A stretch of 45,320 bases of DNA, taken from the NCBI GenBank assembly GCA_017439425.1, contig JAFSJE010000016.1:1-45320 (forward strand). The letters are read 5' to 3'. The number at the start of each line of letters is the position of its first letter. Positions within the stretch are counted from its first letter, which is position 1. The stretch is from Oscillospiraceae bacterium. Its GTDB lineage: Bacteria; Bacillota; Clostridia; Oscillospirales; Oscillospiraceae. Of the stretch, positions 16,472-24,714 are shown in pieces. The notes under the pieces were generated by a model that did no database searches, was not told where the DNA came from, and was given only the letters and a program-made list of their open reading frames with translations. A program made the translations under genes and the position numbers.

Positions 16472-17280
16472 TACTGTACCTCTGTTTTGGCGCCCGCTCC
16501 TGTGATGACCTTGGCGGGGCACTTCTCAGCACATTTTCCGCACTGTACGCAGTTGTCGTAAACGACGTGGGCGAGGTTGTTCTCGACCTTTATTGCGTCG
16601 TGCTCGCACTGCTTTACGCACATCATACACCCGATGCAGCCCGCTGTACAGACTTTTTTTACCATCGGGCCCTTATCCCTGTTGGAGCACTGCACCCTGA
16701 CCTTCTTGGAGATCGGCACAAGCTCGATAAGTCCCTTCGGGCATGCCTTGGCGCATAGTCCGCAGCCGATGCAAAGCCTTCTGTCAACTATCGCCACGCC
16801 GTCCACAACGTGAATGGCGTTGTGCGGGCACGCTCTTACGCAGGAGCCGAGTCCGAGGCAGCCGTAATCGCAGTCTGCGACGTTGATTCCGGCGAGAACG
16901 GCGCTGCGGCAGTCCTGAACGCCGATGTAGTTGCCCTGATTTTTCGTTACCTCGCAATTACCCTTGCATTTTACAAAGGCTACGCGCTTTTCGCCCGCCT
17001 CGGCGGTGGTGCCCATTATCTCGCCGACCTTATCGGCAACGGGCTGACCGCCGACGGGGCAGCCGTTTACGGGCGCTTCGCCCTTTGCTATGGCGGCAGC
17101 CATAGCGTCGCAGCCGGCGTAGCCGCAGGCGCCGCAGTTGTTGCCCGGAAGGCACTCGCGGACGGCGGCCTCGCGCTCGTCGACCTCAACGTAGAACTTT
17201 TTGCCGGTGAACACAAGACCCGCGCCGACGATGACGCCGATGACCGTAATAACGAGGGTGGTTATAATAATTACCTGCAT
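16471..17280 (-). CDS. rnfB: Rnf complex subunit RnfB (ferredoxin-like electron entry)
   Basis: 269 residues. An N-terminal membrane helix (1-28) is followed by the Cys-rich domain with CLPGNNCGACGYAGC (about 43-57), then several ferredoxin-type cluster motifs including CIGCGLCAKACP, CIGCMMCVKQC and CVQCGKCAEKCP. RnfB accepts electrons from reduced ferredoxin on the cytoplasmic side. It is the last rnf gene here, 13 bases after rnfA, with a GAGGAGGTG site. nrfA follows with a one-base overlap, which ties nitrite reductase synthesis to the Rnf complex. Confidence 0.96.
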   Translation of the reverse strand: MQVIIITTLVITVIGVIVGAGLVFTGKKFYVEVDEREAAVRECLPGNNCGACGYAGCDAMAAAIAKGEAPVNGCPVGGQPVADKVGEIMGTTAEAGEKRVAFVKCKGNCEVTKNQGNYIGVQDCRSAVLAGINVADCDYGCLGLGSCVRACPHNAIHVVDGVAIVDRRLCIGCGLCAKACPKGLIELVPISKKVRVQCSNRDKGPMVKKVCTAGCIGCMMCVKQCEHDAIKVENNLAHVVYDNCVQCGKCAEKCPAKVITGAGAKTEVQ

Positions 17281-17293
17281 TTACCGCACCTCC

Positions 17294-17872
17294 TCAGAAA
17301 TTGAGCTGAGCAAAGCCCATAAAGGCGATACTCATAAGAGCGGCGGATATGAGAACGATAGGCGCGCCTCTGAGCGGAGCGGGGATATCCTCCTCGCGGA
17401 TGCGGCTGCGGATTGATGCGAGCAGCACTATCGCGATGGTGTAGCCGAGGGCGGTTCCGAAGCCGGAGAGAACGCACTCGATGAAGTTATAGCCGTTCTG
17501 CACGTTCGTGAGCGCTACGCCGAGAACTGCGCAGTTCGTGGTGATGAGCGGCAGATATATGCCGAGGGATTTGTAGATAGCGGGGCTCGTCTTCTTGAGG
17601 AACATCTCGACTATCTGAACGAGGGCGGCGATGACGAGGATGAAAACGATGGTCTTCATATAGTCAAGGCCGTTCGGCGCGAGAACGTAGTCATAGAGAA
17701 GGCTTGCAACGCCGGAGGCGATGGTGATAACGAAAATAACCGCGCCGCCGAGCGAGGCGGAGGCCTTCATCTGCTTTGAAACTCCGAGGAAGGAGCAGAT
17801 TCCGAGGAACTGGTTGAGAACCACGTTATTTATGAGCGCGCCGCTGATGATGATAAGAATAAGGTTTGTCAT
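17294..17872 (-). CDS. rnfA: Rnf complex subunit RnfA
   Basis: A 192-residue membrane protein with six hydrophobic helices, typical RnfA length. N-terminal region NNVVLNQFLGICSFLGVS and the mid-protein LIVNC-type cysteine motif (here LITTNCAVLG) are family marks. RnfA and RnfE together hold a [2Fe-2S] cluster within the membrane that links cytoplasmic and outer carriers. It overlaps rnfE by 4 bases (ATGA). Confidence 0.95.
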   Translation of the reverse strand: MTNLILIIISGALINNVVLNQFLGICSFLGVSKQMKASASLGGAVIFVITIASGVASLLYDYVLAPNGLDYMKTIVFILVIAALVQIVEMFLKKTSPAIYKSLGIYLPLITTNCAVLGVALTNVQNGYNFIECVLSGFGTALGYTIAIVLLASIRSRIREEDIPAPLRGAPIVLISAALMSIAFMGFAQLNF

Positions 17873-18555
17873 TTATTCTCCACCTCCCCGGGATTTTCGC
17901 ACTTCATGGCGCAGTTCGCGCAGCAGCCGTCGCAGCTCTCGACAAGCTCCTTCTGCCTTGTCTTGATGCCGATGGCGTTCATAATGCAGATTATGATCGC
18001 AAAGACGAGGAACGCTCCGGGAGGCTGAACGAAGATCGCGATGGGATCGACGGATTCCGGCAAAACTCTCATGCCGAAGAAGCTTCCGGCGCCGAGGAAC
18101 TCGCGCAGGATACCGGCTACTCCGAGGGCGCAGGTGAAGCCGACGCCCATTCCGATGCCGTCCATGATGGACAGCAGGGGGCCGTTTTTAGAGGCATACG
18201 CCTCGGCTCTGCCGAGGATTATGCAGTTAACGACGATGAGCGGAATGTAGATTCCGAGGGATTCGTAGAGCGCGGGCAGATACGCCTCCATAAGAAGCTC
18301 AGTCACCGTGACGAGCGAGGCGACAACGACGATGTACGCCGGAAGTCTGACCTCTGCAGGTATGAGCTTGCGCAACAGTGAGATAACGAAGTTAGAAAGG
18401 GTCAGAACGACGAGGGTGGAGAGTCCCATTCCGATGCCGTTCATCGCGCTTGTGGTAACGGCGAGCGCGGGGCACATTCCGAGCATAAGAATAAGCGTCG
18501 GGTTTTCCTTTACGATGCCGTTGTAGATTCGCTCAAGGTATTTGTTCTTCAGCAT
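17869..18555 (-). CDS. rnfE: Rnf complex subunit RnfE with Cys-rich tail
   Basis: A 228-residue polytopic membrane protein homologous to RnfA. NPTLILMLGMCPALAVTTSA at the N-terminus and IPLIVVNCIILGRAEA in the middle carry the conserved cysteines for the shared membrane iron-sulfur cluster. After the last helix there is a soluble tail of about 23 residues with five cysteines (CDGCCANCAMKC). Such tails are not part of the minimal RnfE core and could bind metal or a cluster. It starts one base after the rnfDG stop and overlaps rnfA by 4 bases. Confidence 0.95.
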   Translation of the reverse strand: MLKNKYLERIYNGIVKENPTLILMLGMCPALAVTTSAMNGIGMGLSTLVVLTLSNFVISLLRKLIPAEVRLPAYIVVVASLVTVTELLMEAYLPALYESLGIYIPLIVVNCIILGRAEAYASKNGPLLSIMDGIGMGVGFTCALGVAGILREFLGAGSFFGMRVLPESVDPIAIFVQPPGAFLVFAIIICIMNAIGIKTRQKELVESCDGCCANCAMKCENPGEVENK

Positions 18556-18556
18556 A

Positions 18557-20134
18557 TCACTCGCCTCCCTTCATGTAATTTGCCCAGAAGTCAAGTCCGG
18601 CGTTCACCGCGTTTACGACCGCCTTCGAGGTCGTTGTCGCGCCGGAAACGGAGTCTATCTCCTCCGGCTTCGTGCCGCCGCCGTCCTTCAGAACCTTGAA
18701 GGCGGTCACAAGGCGGCCGTTAAACTGATCTCTGAACTCCGGCTCGTCGCAGCGCATACCCATGCCCGGGGTCTCGTGTAGCTCTGTGAAGGAAATGCCG
18801 GTCACAGTTCCGTCCGGTGCAATACCGAGAGAGATAGTGACGTTGCCGTCATAGCCCTCGGCGCTCGTTGCGCTTACAACGTAGCCAACGATATTGCCGG
18901 CGCTGTCCTTACCCACGACGGCTTTATTGATATAAACTCTGCCGAAGGATGTTCCGTAAACTGCACCGTTGAGCTCAGAGAGCTTGTTATGCACCGCAAC
19001 GGTGGTTTCAAAGCTTTCTGCCGCCGGACATACGGCGCGGTAGGATTCAGCAGCCGCCGCCTCCTTCTGCGCGTCGATGGTGTCCTTCGTGAGGCTGAAA
19101 ACTCCGCTGAGCGCGATACCGGCGACAAGGGTGATTACAGTGAGCGCGATAACGGGCTTCGGGATCTTCTTCCAGAAGGGCAGCTTCGGCTCGCCGTTCT
19201 GGAGCGCGATGGCGCTCCTGCGGTAAGCGAAGGGCTTGGGGATGACGTAGGTATCAATAAGCGGAACAAAGAGGTTTCCGATGATGATCGAATAGCTGAA
19301 GGAGTCCACCGCTGTGCCGAAGATTCGGAAGAGCGCGCCGAGAACTCCGATTATAAGTCCGTAGGTGAGCTGGCCGAGCTTGGAGACGGGGCTTGTTGCG
19401 TAGTCGGTAGCCATGAAGAACGCACCCATTACGACGCCGCCGCCGCAGAGGTGGGCGAGGAGATAATGCGGGTCGAAGCCCTGACCGCCGAAGAGTCCGA
19501 GGGTTACGGTGAAGCCGCCGAGAACGGCAAAGCAGATCTCGCCGTGGATGATATCCATCGCCCAGAGGACAAGTCCGCCGATGAGCAGCGCGACGATGGA
19601 GGAGCCGATGACTCCGCCGCCGGTACCGAGAAACATCTTCGTGACGTTTACGGCGCGGCCGCTCATAAGCTCGGCGATAGGCGTGGCGCTCGAAACGCCG
19701 TCAAGTCCGAACATCGTCATCGCCTTGCCGAATGAGATGAGCGCAAAGCAGCGTCCGGCGAGCGCGGGGTTCAGAAAGTTCTTTCCGAGGCCGCCGAAGC
19801 ACATTTTGACTACGAGAATCGCAAAAATGGATCCGACAGCCGGTATGTAAAGCGGAACTGCCGGACTGAGCGACAGTGCGAGCAGAAGTCCCGTGACCGC
19901 CGCCGAGCCGTTTTTCCATGAATCCGGCCCGTGAGTCAGCTTATTGAAGATAAACTCCGTTCCGACCGCGCACGCGACGGCTACGATGATGACTAAAAGC
20001 GCGTTAATTCCGTTTACGATAACGCCGACTATGGTCGCGGGCAGAAGCGCGAGAATGACCGCCGTCATTATGTAGCCGGTGGTCCATCTGTCGCGGACGT
20101 GAGGGCCGGCGGAAATATTCAGTACACCGTTCAT
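18557..20134 (-). CDS. rnfDG: RnfD-RnfG fusion protein of the Rnf complex
   Basis: A 525-residue single frame containing two normally separate subunits. Residues 1 to about 310 are RnfD, a polytopic membrane protein with the flavinylation motif SSATPI (Thr about 151). A short linker follows. Residues from about 325 are RnfG: one membrane helix (about 325-345) and an outer FMN-binding domain ending in SGATTTS (497-503), where the final Thr of the motif should carry covalent FMN. No Met lies in the linker, so this is not two overlapping genes. It overlaps rnfC by 4 bases. Both flavin sites appear intact. Rnf drives ion translocation coupled to ferredoxin:NAD electron transfer. Confidence 0.95.
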   Translation of the reverse strand: MNGVLNISAGPHVRDRWTTGYIMTAVILALLPATIVGVIVNGINALLVIIVAVACAVGTEFIFNKLTHGPDSWKNGSAAVTGLLLALSLSPAVPLYIPAVGSIFAILVVKMCFGGLGKNFLNPALAGRCFALISFGKAMTMFGLDGVSSATPIAELMSGRAVNVTKMFLGTGGGVIGSSIVALLIGGLVLWAMDIIHGEICFAVLGGFTVTLGLFGGQGFDPHYLLAHLCGGGVVMGAFFMATDYATSPVSKLGQLTYGLIIGVLGALFRIFGTAVDSFSYSIIIGNLFVPLIDTYVIPKPFAYRRSAIALQNGEPKLPFWKKIPKPVIALTVITLVAGIALSGVFSLTKDTIDAQKEAAAAESYRAVCPAAESFETTVAVHNKLSELNGAVYGTSFGRVYINKAVVGKDSAGNIVGYVVSATSAEGYDGNVTISLGIAPDGTVTGISFTELHETPGMGMRCDEPEFRDQFNGRLVTAFKVLKDGGGTKPEEIDSVSGATTTSKAVVNAVNAGLDFWANYMKGGE

Positions 20135-21480
20135 TTGGCACCTCCCGCCTTTGCGCGCTTAAGCGCAAGGATCTCAGCCTTTGTCTCCTTGAATATCTGC
20201 GTGAGCGGGCGCTTTGCCGGGCAGACGTAGGTGCAGGAGCCGCAGGCTATGCAGTCAAGGCCGTAAAGCTTAGTTTCAAATCTCTCCCAGTCACCGACGT
20301 GGATCGCCTCAGCCATAAGCTGAGGCAGAAGCCCCTGCGGGCAGACCGTAGTGCAGCGGCCGCATCTGAGACAGCCGGTCATATGCTTGTGACTGTCCTC
20401 AACGGTGTCGCGTCCCAGAAGCGTAATTGCATTCGTTGTCTTTACGACCGGAACCTCGAGATACGCCATTGAAACGCCCATCATCGGGCCGCCGGAGAGC
20501 GCCTTTTTCACTGTAACGCCCTCTTTGATGCCGCCGCAAGCCTCGATGAGCTCCGTCATCAGCGTTCCGTCGTGAACGATGAAGTTCTCGGGCTCGCTCA
20601 CAGCGTCGCCGGTAACGGTGAGAACGTGGGTAAACAGCGGCTCGCCGTAGAGAACTGCTCTTCCGATGGCGTAGAGCGTTCCGACGTTGTCGACGATGCA
20701 GCCGACGTCGGCAGGGAGCTTTGAGACCGGGAAGTCGACCCCGGCGATAACGCTGATCAGGCTGCGCTCGCCGCCCTGCGGGTACTTCGTGTGAAGCGGC
20801 AGAACGCGGATGCCCTTTTTGCCCTCAGCAGCCTTCTGCATCGCGGCAATCGCCTCGGGCTTGTTGTCCTCGATGGCGATAACGCCCTCGGCGTTCTTAA
20901 ACAGTCTGAGCGTGACCTCAAGTCCCTCAACGATACCGTCCGCCATCGTGCGCATCATCTGATCGTTGCAGGTTATGTATGGCTCGCACTCGGCGCCGTT
21001 TGCGATGACGTATTTGATGGCGTCCGGGTTTTTCGGCATGAGCTTGACGTAGGTCGGGAAGCCTGCGCCGCCGAGGCCGACGACGCCAGCCTCCTTGACA
21101 GCGGCTACTATCTCCTCATTCGTCATCTTCCCGGCGTCGCGCCTCTGGCTCCAGTCGGCTGCGGGCGTAAAGAGCCCGTCATTTTCGATGACTACGCACT
21201 CCTGCATCGCGCCGGAGATGGTGCGGCGCTTTTCGATCGCCTTCACCTTGCCGGAGCAGGAGGAAATGACGGCAGCGGAAATGAAGCCGTCCGGTTCTCC
21301 GATTTTCTGACCCATAAGAACCTCATCGCCCTTTTTTACGATGGGCTTTGCGGGCTTGCCTATGTGCTGGGCGAGCGGAAATACCATCTCTCCCGAGGGC
21401 TTATATTCACGCAAAGCCTTATTCCGGCTCAGCTCCTTGTTGCCCTTGGGGTGTACTCCGCCGCGGAAAGTCATGTTCAC
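20131..21480 (-). CDS. rnfC: Rnf complex subunit RnfC (NADH-interacting)
   Basis: A 449-residue cytoplasmic-face subunit. An N-terminal barrel-sandwich domain is followed by the NADH/FMN-binding Rossmann-like domain (GLGGAGFPTYVKL about 135-147; NGAECEPYITCNDQMM) and two C-terminal [4Fe-4S] motifs, CLRCGRCTTVCP and CIACGSCTYVCP. It exchanges electrons with NAD(H). The start is taken as GTG at 21480, with GAGGAG 9 bases upstream; an ATG two codons later is possible. First gene of the rnf-nrfA operon, behind a clear sigma-A promoter. Confidence 0.96.
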   Translation of the reverse strand: MNMTFRGGVHPKGNKELSRNKALREYKPSGEMVFPLAQHIGKPAKPIVKKGDEVLMGQKIGEPDGFISAAVISSCSGKVKAIEKRRTISGAMQECVVIENDGLFTPAADWSQRRDAGKMTNEEIVAAVKEAGVVGLGGAGFPTYVKLMPKNPDAIKYVIANGAECEPYITCNDQMMRTMADGIVEGLEVTLRLFKNAEGVIAIEDNKPEAIAAMQKAAEGKKGIRVLPLHTKYPQGGERSLISVIAGVDFPVSKLPADVGCIVDNVGTLYAIGRAVLYGEPLFTHVLTVTGDAVSEPENFIVHDGTLMTELIEACGGIKEGVTVKKALSGGPMMGVSMAYLEVPVVKTTNAITLLGRDTVEDSHKHMTGCLRCGRCTTVCPQGLLPQLMAEAIHVGDWERFETKLYGLDCIACGSCTYVCPAKRPLTQIFKETKAEILALKRAKAGGAK

Positions 21481-21561
21481 CCTAACCGACTCCTCTCATT
21501 AATCATACACTTTTTGCCATTTTGTACAATGTGCATAAAAGCGCACTATGTTACTTTATCT

Positions 21562-21590
21562 ATATTAACAGACATTCCTACAATTGTAAA
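21562..21590 (-). promoter_or_regulatory. Sigma-A promoter for the rnf-nrfA operon
   Basis: On the minus strand TTTACA and TAATAT are 17 bases apart. The predicted leader is about 75 bases. The small palindrome ACAATTGT overlaps the -35 end. A second, weaker candidate (TTGTAC, 16 bases, TATGAT) lies nearer the gene. Confidence 0.7.
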
Positions 21591-21646
21591 CATAAATTCG
21601 ACAAATAACCGAGGATTTTTTGAGCAGATTGTTCAAAAAATAACAA

Positions 21647-21675
21647 TTGCCAGAAGCACCAATAAGTATTATACT
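21647..21675 (+). promoter_or_regulatory. Sigma-A promoter for the aminopeptidase gene
   Basis: TTGCCA and TATACT separated by 17 bases, about 31 bases upstream of the ATG. Divergent from the rnf promoter. Confidence 0.75.
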
Positions 21676-21706
21676 TATATATATTTAAATAGATGGAGAA
21701 ATATCA

Positions 21707-22984
21707 ATGAACGAACCGCTTTTCAAATTCATCGCCGCCTCACCCACCGCCTTTCACGCCGTAGAGGAATGCTCAAGGGAGCTTCGCGCCGCCGGCTTCA
21801 CGGAATTATATGAGGGCGAGGCGTGGGAGCTTACACCCGGCAAGGGCTATTTTGTGACCCGCAACGGCTCAAGCATCGTCGCCTTCCGCGCGGTCGATGG
21901 CGCAAAGGGCTATATGATAACCGCCTCGCACTGCGACAGTCCCTCCTTCCGCATCCGTGAGAACTCCGAGGCGGTGGACAAGCACTTTGTGCGTCTTTCC
22001 GTCGAGGGCTACGGCGGAATGCTCTATTCCACCTGGCTTGACAGGCCTCTTTCCGTTGCCGGCAGAGTTCTTGTCCGCACAGAGCACGGCATCAAAAGCC
22101 GGCTTCTTGACTTTAAGGAGCCGATATGCGTCATCCCCAATGTCGCTATCCACATGAACCGCAACGCAAACAAGGATATGTCCTTCAACCCGGCGATCGA
22201 CCTCCAGCCGCTCTACGCTGAGGCGACCGATTCGAGAACTACCTTCCGCCAGAGCGTAGCCGAAAGGCTCGGAGTTGAGGAGAAGGATATCCTCTCCACG
22301 GGCCTTTACCTCTATAACCCCGCCGCGGGCTTCGAGTGGGGCGATTTCATCTCCGCGCCGAGGCTCGACGATCTGCACTGCGTGTACTCCACGCTCCGCG
22401 CCTTTATCAACGCCGAGAGCTTCAAGAGCGTGCCGGTTTTCGCCGTATTTGACAACGAGGAGGTCGGCAGTCACACAAAGCAGGGCGCGGCGTCCACCTT
22501 CCTGCGCGACGTGCTGTCGAGAGTCGGCGATAAGCTCGGCATGGATCTCAGGACTTCCCTGCCCGCCTCGCTTATGCTCTCCTGCGACAACGCCCATGCT
22601 CTGCATCCGAACCATCCGGAGTACGCCGACAAGGCGAATGCACCCGTTATGAACGGCGGCGTAGTAATAAAGTACACTGCCTCCCAGCGTTACGCGACTG
22701 ACGCCGTATCCGCTGCGATGTTCACGCTGATCTGTGAAAAGGCGGGCGTAAAAACTCAGAACTACGCCAACCGCCCCGACATCCCCGGCGGCAGCACCCT
22801 CGGCAACATCTCAAACTCCCAGGTCAGCCTCAACACCATCGACATCGGACTTGCTCAGCTTGCGATGCACTCATCCTATGAGACCGCCGGCGCGCGCGAC
22901 ACGCAGGCGATGACAGACTGCTGCAAGACCTTCTTTGAGAGCGCCATCGCCGTAAAGGGCGCAGGCGAGTACGATATTATATAA
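21707..22984 (+). CDS. apeB: M18-family metalloaminopeptidase
   Basis: 425 residues. A cytoplasmic dinuclear-metal aminopeptidase that removes acidic or neutral N-terminal residues. Family metal-site regions are TASHCDSPSFRIR (first His ligand), SAPRLDDLHC (bridging Asp), VFDNEEVGSHTKQGA (catalytic and metal Glu pair) and the C-terminal ETAGARDTQAM segment. Length matches the bacterial M18 type. Monocistronic by its own promoter and a downstream hairpin terminator; divergent from rnf. Confidence 0.95.
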   Translation: MNEPLFKFIAASPTAFHAVEECSRELRAAGFTELYEGEAWELTPGKGYFVTRNGSSIVAFRAVDGAKGYMITASHCDSPSFRIRENSEAVDKHFVRLSVEGYGGMLYSTWLDRPLSVAGRVLVRTEHGIKSRLLDFKEPICVIPNVAIHMNRNANKDMSFNPAIDLQPLYAEATDSRTTFRQSVAERLGVEEKDILSTGLYLYNPAAGFEWGDFISAPRLDDLHCVYSTLRAFINAESFKSVPVFAVFDNEEVGSHTKQGAASTFLRDVLSRVGDKLGMDLRTSLPASLMLSCDNAHALHPNHPEYADKANAPVMNGGVVIKYTASQRYATDAVSAAMFTLICEKAGVKTQNYANRPDIPGGSTLGNISNSQVSLNTIDIGLAQLAMHSSYETAGARDTQAMTDCCKTFFESAIAVKGAGEYDII

Positions 22985-22992
22985 TCAGCTTT

Positions 22993-23018
22993 GGGCGGAT
23001 CGTATGAACGACCCGCCC
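22993..23018 (+). terminator. Terminator after apeB
   Basis: GGGCGGATCGT pairs with ACGACCCGCCC around a 4-base loop with one mismatch, followed by TGTTATTATT and then a T-rich tract. Confidence 0.75.
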
Positions 23019-23067
23019 TGTTATTATTCGACCTTTTATTTTTTTATTCCCGATCCCTCTCCTTGTA

Positions 23068-23096
23068 TTGACAAATTTTTCCATATATGGTATTAT
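23068..23096 (+). promoter_or_regulatory. Sigma-A promoter for the AbrB-like gene
   Basis: Perfect TTGACA and near-consensus TATTAT with a 17-base spacer, about 40 bases upstream of the ATG. The strongest promoter in the window by consensus match. Confidence 0.85.
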
Positions 23097-23135
23097 CTGG
23101 ATATGATAATCAAAATATATTGGGAGGAAGCTTAA

Positions 23136-23378
23136 ATGAAAGCAACCGGAATAATCAGAAAAGTCGACGAGCTCGGGCGCATCGTGCTGCCCATCGAGCT
23201 GAGGCGCAGTCTTGATATAGACGTCAAGGATCCCATCGAGATCTACACGGACGGCGACAAAATCGTTCTCAAGAAGTACACGCAGACGTGCTCATTTTGC
23301 GGAAAGTCAAAGGACCTGGTGCCCTTCCGCGACAGACTTGTGTGCAGAAAGTGCATTGAGGAGCTTTCTTCGCTCTGA
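23136..23378 (+). CDS. AbrB/SpoVT-type transcriptional regulator with C-terminal zinc ribbon
   Basis: 80 residues. The N-terminal 45 form a swapped-hairpin AbrB domain (GIIRKVDELGRIVLPIELRR). The C-terminus has two CxxC pairs (CSFCGKS and CRKC), a likely zinc ribbon seen in several Clostridia AbrB homologues. AbrB proteins act as transition-state regulators that bind curved AT-rich DNA as tetramers. The ATG has GGGAGGAAG 8 bases upstream. The serpin gene follows after 52 bases with no terminator, so they are probably co-transcribed. Confidence 0.93.
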   Translation: MKATGIIRKVDELGRIVLPIELRRSLDIDVKDPIEIYTDGDKIVLKKYTQTCSFCGKSKDLVPFRDRLVCRKCIEELSSL

Positions 23379-23430
23379 TTTGGAACAAAATGCCCCTTGC
23401 TTTGGTCATATAGAAAAAGGAGGCGTTACT

Positions 23431-24699
23431 ATGAAAAGTATTATTGCTCTCATTCTCTCGCTCGCGATCGTCTTATCCCTCGCCGCCTGCACCGCGCAGG
23501 AGGAGCCGGTCGATGTCGCGGACGAGCCGGTAGAAATCGTTGAGCCCGCTCCCGAACTGGAAAAGCCCGATACTCCCGCGGAGAAAACGGGTTACGCGAG
23601 CCTTACCGAAAACCGCCCCACAGCAGAAATAGACTGGGTGCAGGAGGGCGTGGACTACTCTTCTGTGGCAAGGCTCGGAGTCGGGCTTCTCAAAAAGGCT
23701 GAGGGCGACAACGCGGTAATCAGTCCGCTTTCCGCCTACATAGCGCTCGCCATGTGCGCCGAGGGTGCGGACAGCGCCACTAAAGACGAGTTTGAGAGTC
23801 TTATAGGCTCAGATACACGCCGCGTCGCGAATATTCTCTTAGACCGCATGAAAACCGACGAAAACGAGTTCTCGAGCGCAAATTCCGCGTGGGTCGGCTG
23901 GAACTCTCAGCTCAGAGAGCAGTATCTCAACGACCTTGTGATGTACTACAACGCCGAGGCGTATCTGACGGATTTCGATATCCGCATAATGAACGAGTGG
24001 GTAAACGAAAAGACGAAAGGTCTTATCCCGAGCGTTTTTTCCGATGAGCTCGACCCGATGACGCGTCTTGTGCTCATAAACATCCTCTATCTTAAGGCAA
24101 AGTGGGCTTCTCCGTTTGACGCGCAGGCAACTTACACCGACCTTTTCCACGCCGAGGGCGGCGACAGGGAAGCGGAGTTTATGCACAAAACCGCGCATTT
24201 TGAATATCTCGAGGGCGACGGCTACGAGGGCGTTGTCCTCCCCTACCGCGGCTGGGGAATGAAATTCATCGCGCTCAAGCCCACAAGCGGCACTGTCAAC
24301 GACCTTGTAAGCTCGCTTGAGGGCGTGAATCCCGAGGGCGAGAGCAGAAAAATATTCCTCTCCATGCCGAAGTTTGACGTTGATTATCGCTTTGATATGG
24401 TCGAGCCGTTAAAGTCGCTCGGGCTGTCGAGCGCGTTCACCGACGAGGCGGATTTCTCGCTTATGAGTGAGGAGCCGCTGTGCGTCAGCAACATCTTCCA
24501 GAAGGTCAAGGTAACGGTCGATGAGGACGGCACCGAGGCCGCCGCGGCGACAGTCGTCGAAATGGTTGCAACGAGCGCCGCGCCGGGATTCGTCGAGGAG
24601 CCGTATGAGCTTCGTCTTGACGAGCCGTTTGTGTATATGATAGTCGAGTCCGAGTCGAACGCACCGCTCTTTATGGGCGTTATGAACGACCCGTCGTAA
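23431..24699 (+). CDS. Lipoprotein serpin (serine protease inhibitor)
   Basis: 422 residues. A signal peptide with lipobox LSLAAC (Cys20) should anchor it outside the cell. A Pro/Glu-rich linker (about 25-60) precedes the serpin fold: ADSAT, NSAWVG, LVLINILYLKAKWASPF and SMPKFDVDY are typical blocks. The reactive-centre hinge is canonical (DEDGTEAAAAT). Counting from it, the P1-P1' bond falls at about Thr-Ser, which would suit an elastase- or subtilisin-like target; this is inference. An upstream in-frame extension exists, but the ATG at 23431 has AAGGAGG and gives the signal peptide. Serpins from gut Clostridia (siropins of Eubacterium siraeum) inhibit host neutrophil proteases. Confidence 0.95.
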   Translation: MKSIIALILSLAIVLSLAACTAQEEPVDVADEPVEIVEPAPELEKPDTPAEKTGYASLTENRPTAEIDWVQEGVDYSSVARLGVGLLKKAEGDNAVISPLSAYIALAMCAEGADSATKDEFESLIGSDTRRVANILLDRMKTDENEFSSANSAWVGWNSQLREQYLNDLVMYYNAEAYLTDFDIRIMNEWVNEKTKGLIPSVFSDELDPMTRLVLINILYLKAKWASPFDAQATYTDLFHAEGGDREAEFMHKTAHFEYLEGDGYEGVVLPYRGWGMKFIALKPTSGTVNDLVSSLEGVNPEGESRKIFLSMPKFDVDYRFDMVEPLKSLGLSSAFTDEADFSLMSEEPLCVSNIFQKVKVTVDEDGTEAAAATVVEMVATSAAPGFVEEPYELRLDEPFVYMIVESESNAPLFMGVMNDPS

Positions 24700-24714
24700 G
24701 CGCCGCACTGTGTA

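Noticed and set aside
15242-16561. A long plus-strand frame opposite nrfA
   Set aside because: An antisense shadow of nrfA, which has all five haem motifs and a coupled start.
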